Positions 59,035 to 64,000 of a stretch of 64,000 nucleotides of DNA are shown one piece after another (position 1 is the first letter of the stretch; every line of letters starts with the position of its first letter). Origin of the DNA: Sphagnum compactum (Eukaryota > Bryophyta > Sphagnopsida > Sphagnales); NCBI GenBank assembly GCA_965153455.1, contig OZ234499.1, positions 3,264,224-3,328,223 of the forward strand, given 5' to 3'. The translations under genes and the position numbers were made by a program. The notes beneath the pieces were generated by a model. It worked only from the letters and a program-made list of their open reading frames with translations. It made no database searches and was not told the DNA's origin.

Positions 59035-61970
59035 TAGCTCTGGCACTGGATTCCTTGTGTGGGTCTTTCACACTCAGAAATGAGAATAGTGACAGAGGTG
59101 AGAGGATTCCCTTTGTTGCTATGATACACAGACCTTCTGAGGAGGAGGAGTGAATACACAGTTCAGGTCAATTTATCGCCAGCTGCTTTGGGGACCATCC
59201 ATGGCCTTTCATCTCGGGATATGGTCTTCATTTTGACCCATTTTTTTTCTGACCAGTTCACATCAGAGGACATGTCCCAAGATTGACAAATGATTGTAAC
59301 TATGATTGGTGCAAATGCCTCAACAAGTTGTGATGTCAAAGCTAGTCAGTGTTCTGAATTGCACTCAAAGGCTGAGCTGTGGTTGTTGTTGTTGTTGCTG
59401 TTTCTTGTTCTCCTGCAAGGAGAACACAGGAAAGAGGAAAAAGAACAAGAAGAACCCCACTCTTTAGCATTGTTTGTTTTAACAAGGGGTTCAATAACAT
59501 TGATTTGCCAATATTGGCACCATCGTATGGCTTTAAGATTATGAGTTCCTTCCAAGGTCTTGGAACCAAGTGAGAGTATCCTGCTCGCCACAATGTTTTT
59601 ATTTTTTTTCGGTGGCCAACCAGTTGGTAGACACATTTGCAGTAGTCTGTCTACTTTGTGTAAGACTTTTATAACTCTCAAGGCTTCTTTAGCAGTAAGA
59701 TTCTTCTTTTGCTCCAACAAACAAATGCGCAAAGTTGGCTCTGTGTAAAGCAGGATCACATGCAATACCAAATCAAGGATTTGTATAAACTCATTTGAAA
59801 CCAATCAAGAAATTTTTCTAGTAACTCATACAATAATGGCATAAGCTCAACCATAATCAAGATCACACTCAACCATAATCAAGATCACATTCGATAACAA
59901 ATCAAGGATTAGTCTAACTTTACACATGAGGGGCATGGGCTCTATAACTTATGTGAGCACGAAAGATTCACATTAAAGATCTTCATGGATCAAAGGACTA
60001 AAAGCACTTTTGTTTTTTTAATGGAAGAATATAATATCTTTGAAATCAGGCCACAAGCTCTATGTGCGCATGCATGACCTCTTGGGCGTTTTTTCCCGAC
60101 CTCATGCCAATCTCAAAATTTTGTTTTTTGTCAACCAGGAATCACTAAGAAAATTACTTGCATGTCAATCTCAAAATTTTGGGAACTTGAGACAATTGTG
60201 TAGGTTGTATTTAGGGTTTGTCGTCTCATTTGCACTATTCAATATCTAATATGTAGGTGATTTACTAAATGCTTACTTACCTATGTTCAATAACAACTCC
60301 AAGTCTACTATGACTCACTTAAGGTGTTGGATAAAGTGGATTCCATGCTACTTGCAATCAAGAACTATAATGAGGAGACAAACTCATGTAATACTCTTTT
60401 TTTGAAATGAGATATTTCATGGATAATAAGTGCAATGATTAGATCAAAGTCAAATATTTTTATTCAAGCATCATATTAGGTTGAAAATTCCATATATTAC
60501 CATTTTTATTACCGAACTTGATTTTGAAAAATAAAATAATTATCCAACACCTAAGTGTTGAACTATATAAGTTATTATGGTATGGTTTCAGGCAATTTCT
60601 TTAATATCATGAAACCTCCATTAACAAAAATGTCAAATTTTTAAACAATTAGTTTAATATTTTTGTTAAAAGAATCCAAGCCCAATCTAGTTTCAAAACC
60701 AAGTTTAGTTTCAATTACACTAAGACACAACTTAAGATTTTATTATTTTGTGGTCTCGTTATTATGGAACCAATTAAAATTTGCCACTTGATTAAAAAGT
60801 AGAATCAAACAACCAACTTCCTTTTTAACTTGTGTGCTTAGAAAACTAAAACCTTTAGATTCGGGTCTAATTTCTTTAGTAGCTATTTAGATTTCAATTC
60901 TAACAAGAGGTTTGTTTTAGGGTCCAATTTTAAATTATGACCTTCAACTAGGAGATGACATTAGTTACAAAATGTATGTAACTAGTGTCAAATCGGAGAT
61001 GACATGTAGTGACAAGCATATATTTTCAAAGCATGTCATGTCAAAACATGCGATAACATGCTTTGAAAATGACATGATCATGATCAATAATAATATACGA
61101 AATTTTATAATAATATAGTGTGACATTTTCTTGAAATCATAAGAATTTTTTTTAAAAACATGTAGGCTTCTAAATCATGGATTTGGAAATATTTTCCTAG
61201 GTTAATTTGACTAATTTGCCCATTTCTTTTTTACGAAAGCACAAAGGAGGTTATTGTGACTCATGTTTCTATCCCATTTTACAAACTAAAGTTATAACAT
61301 GGAACAAAAGCTCATGAGAGCCATACACCATACAAAAGAAGCAAGGTTGTACAATATGCAATAGAAATGTTACACCATGCAACAAAAGTAGTGCTACACC
61401 ATGCAATATAAAAGAAATTTGCTTCACAACAAGGGGACAAGTACAATGACAACTTGATGATGGAAGTGATATGCAATCTTTATTTACAACCGATCTTGAA
61501 ACAAACTTTACCATAAAAATAATTTAGATCTAAATTTTTTAAAACCTTGAAATGTCTTAATGAATTTACATTTGTTCAATTCGACATAATTGTGTTGATC
61601 ATGTGAAAGATCTTTGACATCCAAGATAATAAATGTTTAACTCCATGTGCATTGCAACTTCAAATCTCTTCTATCCCATAATTCCATGGAATGTTTATTC
61701 TTTGTCAACATTGAGTTTATGTGCCATGTTCAATTTTGGATTAATTTGCATGTTCACCTAAATGATTTGCATTAGTCTTTGGATGTTAGATCCAACTTGA
61801 AATTGTACTAGATTATGCAATTTAGACAACATATAGTGAAACATTGGGCACAAAATAGTCAAGACACTTTCAATTCAATTTTAGTAAGCAAGTCTTTGAA
61901 ATTTTCTTTGAATATGTCAACAACATTCTCCACAATAAACAAAACTCTTGTTATTTAACCACTTGAACCT
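59035..61970. other. 3' flank of the JAZ gene and intergenic DNA
   Basis: The first few hundred bases are the likely 3' UTR. A 25-bp direct duplication of 'ctcaaccataatcaagatca' starts at about 59848 and 59873. Frames at 59290-59804 on both strands lack known domains. Nothing else recognised apart from the hairpin at 61022-61070. Confidence 0.45.
61022..61070. repeat. 15-bp inverted repeat (hairpin)
   Basis: Arms 'attttcaaagcatgt' (61022-61036) and 'acatgctttgaaaat' (61056-61070) are perfect reverse complements around a 19-base loop. There is no U-run or neighbouring gene to suggest a function; it may be the core of a small foldback element. Confidence 0.8.
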
Positions 61971-62183
61971 CTACAGTATACCCAAATGTTTTGTAACATC
62001 AATAGTCTTCACCACGTGAAATAGGTTTTTTGTGCCATCAATGACATTTTGTATATTAGGGAGACCACACCAATTCTTAAACTTTTGTGTTACAATTGAC
62101 ATTGCCCCTACTTGAGGCAAAATAATTAGATCCTTGTATTCATCATTGAATCCATAAACAAATTCATATAAAATAAGGCACAT
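61971..62183 (-). pseudogene. PIF/Harbinger transposase fragment
   Basis: A 70-codon minus-strand frame contains 'KNWCGLPNIQNVIDGTK', matching the start of the PIF/Harbinger DDE domain (family: F-x-x-x-x-G-(F/L)-P-x-x-x-G-x-I-D-G-T-H, with the first catalytic Asp in IDGT). The preceding 'YKDLIILPQVGAM' fits the linker before it. The expected following motifs were not found downstream on the minus strand, so only a fragment survives. Confidence 0.6.
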
Positions 62184-63134
62184 TGTTGACTTTGTTCTAC
62201 AAAAAATTTACTATAGGTAAAAAAAATGGCACCATGAATTAATTTATAGATTATACAACATACACAAATCTCTACTAAAAATGTTTTTTTGATACTTGGT
62301 GTATTGCTTCGAAATAGTGGAATTAGAATTTTGAGATAATTATATTTTCAATCAAATTTTAAATAATGAGTCTCAGTTAATCTACAATATTAAACAAAGT
62401 AGTTTTACTCATATGGAACGTTCTACCCACATGCCTTCATTAAATTCTATCAACAAAAACATGAAAAACTAGATTGTGATCCCATGTTTCACCTAATTAT
62501 CCAAATCAAATGACACTAAACTCAACACTACACCAAAAAGTTGCATCCATGACTTCATCTATGATTACAAATATATTCATATATACCATAACAATTATAT
62601 GATTATGTAATTGAATAGTTTCATTGTTTATGCCATCTAATTGCTTCCATACCTATAGTCATTTATGCAATTATTCTATCTTTACATCCATGACTACATG
62701 TAATCATGATGGACAATCCCAACCTCATAAGATCAGACAATATTGGTCATTATGTTCAAGCACTTTAATAGGAACCAACAATGCCCTATTAAGTGACTAC
62801 CTTTAGTTTAAATATTTTGAAATATTTTGAAAAAATGGTTTTAAATGCTTGAATATATTTAATGTTATTTATACTATTATGTTAAATCCAAAGAATGTTA
62901 CAATTATTTTTTAAATGTTTTTGAATATTTTTATTCATTATATTGATTTCAAAAATATCATTTGTTCCCATGATATATCATGAATGTAATTATATAAGTA
63001 AATTTCAAAATTTCAACACCAACTAAAATACAATTTCAAAACTTGAAATTCAAATAGTTGTTGTGTTTATTTTTTGTTCCTATTAACATGACTACACTTT
63101 ATTGAATCCCAAATAATTGATATTTTTCACCCCA
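62184..63134. other. intergenic AT-rich, one CACTA-type end
   Basis: 'CACTACACCAAAAAGTTGC' at 62526 resembles a CACTA-type terminus, and 'catccatgact' recurs at 62544 and 62687 as a possible subterminal repeat. The opposite end was not identified. No gene recognised. Confidence 0.4.
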
Positions 63135-63880
63135 CACTACAAGAATTCATGGCTTTTCAAATGGTCAAACTTGATGGCCACGTCCATTTTGACTAAGAAT
63201 TTGGTCAATTTGACTAAAGGCCCTTAGTGGCTAAAGTGACATGTCTCTTTTGATTGGTTTATTTGATTAAAATGACCTTTTTGACTACTTGATCAATGTG
63301 ATATTTAATCAAATATGACCAAAAGTGAACCTTTTTAGTCAAAATGGACATGGGTGTAGTCAAATGAGACATACCGTAGTGCCACGAAAGGTTCGTTAAT
63401 GAATTCGGGCTAGAGGCCGAAACGATCCTTTATTGGGCAAATAAATGACTTTTGGACTTCTGTAACGAACGTTTTCCCCCAAAACCGGACCTTTTGGCGC
63501 CAAAAAAAGTATGCTCAGAATGCTCAGAATGTTGCACATGTGTGCTTGCAACATCAAAACAAAAAAAAATGGAAATTGGTTTGGACCTGTAATGGACCTT
63601 TTTGGCAGATTACTGGACCTTTCCCTTGAAAACAATGCATTTCCTGCAGCACTGATGGACCTTTTCCAAAAAATTTCCTCAAGATTAATTAAATTGATCG
63701 TTACAGCCCGCCCGAACCTTTCGTGGCACTACAATAATGGCAATTAATACTTATAGTCAAATAGGACAAGATGTGTACACCTTTAATTAAAAAAGACAAA
63801 GATGTAGTCAAATGAGACATGGAACCAAATGGGACATGTATAACCATAAATTTTGTAACAAAAATATTACATATAAGCAG
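63135..63880. mobile_element. CACTA-like element end with 'tagtcaaa' repeats
   Basis: Starts 'CACTACAAGAATTCATGGC' at 63135, a typical En/Spm-type terminus. Subterminal repeats follow: 'tttgacta', 'tagtcaaaatg' and 'gtagtcaaatgagacat' (63357 and 63803) on both sides of a nested TIR element. No right terminus is seen before the sequence loses similarity, so the end coordinate is only where the repeats stop. Confidence 0.5.
63376..63732. mobile_element. nested TIR element (MITE), 357 bp
   Basis: A 20-bp perfect inverted repeat, 'gtagtgccacgaaaggttcg' at 63376-63395 and its complement at 63713-63732. Similarity continues weakly inward ('cgggct' and 'aacgatc' on both arms). If the outer TA is the target duplication, the TIR proper is 'gtgccacgaaaggttcg', which would fit a Tc1/mariner-type MITE. 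It interrupts the CACTA-like repeats. Interior has no gene; 'gctcagaat' is tandemly doubled near 63512. Confidence 0.8.
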
Positions 63881-64000
63881 GCCTGTGTAATTTAGGTGAT
63901 TGGAGGTCGTGCCACCTAAATACCTAAATGTGCGCCTGCTGCCACGCCTAAATTAAAGCATTTGTTGTTTGTGTGTGTAGTTGTTGCGAGCTCATCTCGT
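63881..64000. other. window end, nothing recognised
   Basis: A locally GC-richer patch with two similar phrases 'gccacctaaat' and 'gccacgcctaaat'. Possibly the start of another repeat that continues past the window. Confidence 0.3.

Overview
The window looks like nuclear DNA from a land plant with a large, repeat-rich, AT-rich genome. Three protein-coding genes look intact: an F-box/kelch-like gene on the minus strand (9252-11060), a single-exon ER-type J-domain co-chaperone on the plus strand (40890-42008), and an eight-exon JAZ/TIFY jasmonate repressor gene on the plus strand (55192-59034). Two decayed pentatricopeptide-repeat (PPR) genes of the PLS class lie at 20.68-23.29 kb and 37.48-39.79 kb, both minus strand. 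Their style, the sparse genes and the JAZ gene structure suggest a fern. That is inference from remembered family style, not a database match; a lycophyte or gymnosperm is not excluded.

Layout. 1-9.2 kb: intergenic, with a tandem pair of ~500-bp repeats (2.68-3.72 kb) and one end of a CACTA-like element (3.83-4.74 kb). 9.25-12.35 kb: the F-box/kelch-like gene and its GC-richer, repeat-bearing upstream region. 12.35-20.6 kb: transposon debris, namely a PIF/Harbinger transposase relic, a CACTA-like element holding an exact 180-bp-period satellite, and a Tourist-like MITE. 20.68-23.29 kb: PPR-DYW pseudogene split by an 867-bp insertion flanked by an 11-bp direct repeat. 24-27.3 kb: several tandem arrays and a hAT relic. 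30.7-36.4 kb: an inverted copy of the 2.7-kb repeat, MITE fragments, two minisatellites, a Ty3/gypsy-type gag-protease relic and a split dispersed repeat. 37.5-42 kb: PPR pseudogene 1 diverging from the J-domain gene. 42-53.7 kb: intergenic with MITEs. 53.7-59.03 kb: a MITE just upstream of the JAZ leader, then the JAZ gene. 59-64 kb: intergenic with a second PIF/Harbinger relic and a TIR element nested in CACTA-like DNA.

How the parts fit. The genes are eukaryotic and independently transcribed; there are no operons. The JAZ protein would be a jasmonate-pathway transcriptional repressor, the J-protein an ER-membrane Hsp70 partner, and the F-box/kelch-like protein a possible ubiquitin-ligase adaptor with no visible F-box. 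The PPR relics descend from organelle RNA-editing factors. The strongest leads are the unusually long JAZ gene with a frame-open Jas intron, the 180-bp satellite inside a TIR-bounded element, the PPR insertion, and Tourist-like MITEs sharing the window with PIF/Harbinger transposase relics. I found no convincing new biological system beyond these. All repeat and exon boundaries were read by eye.
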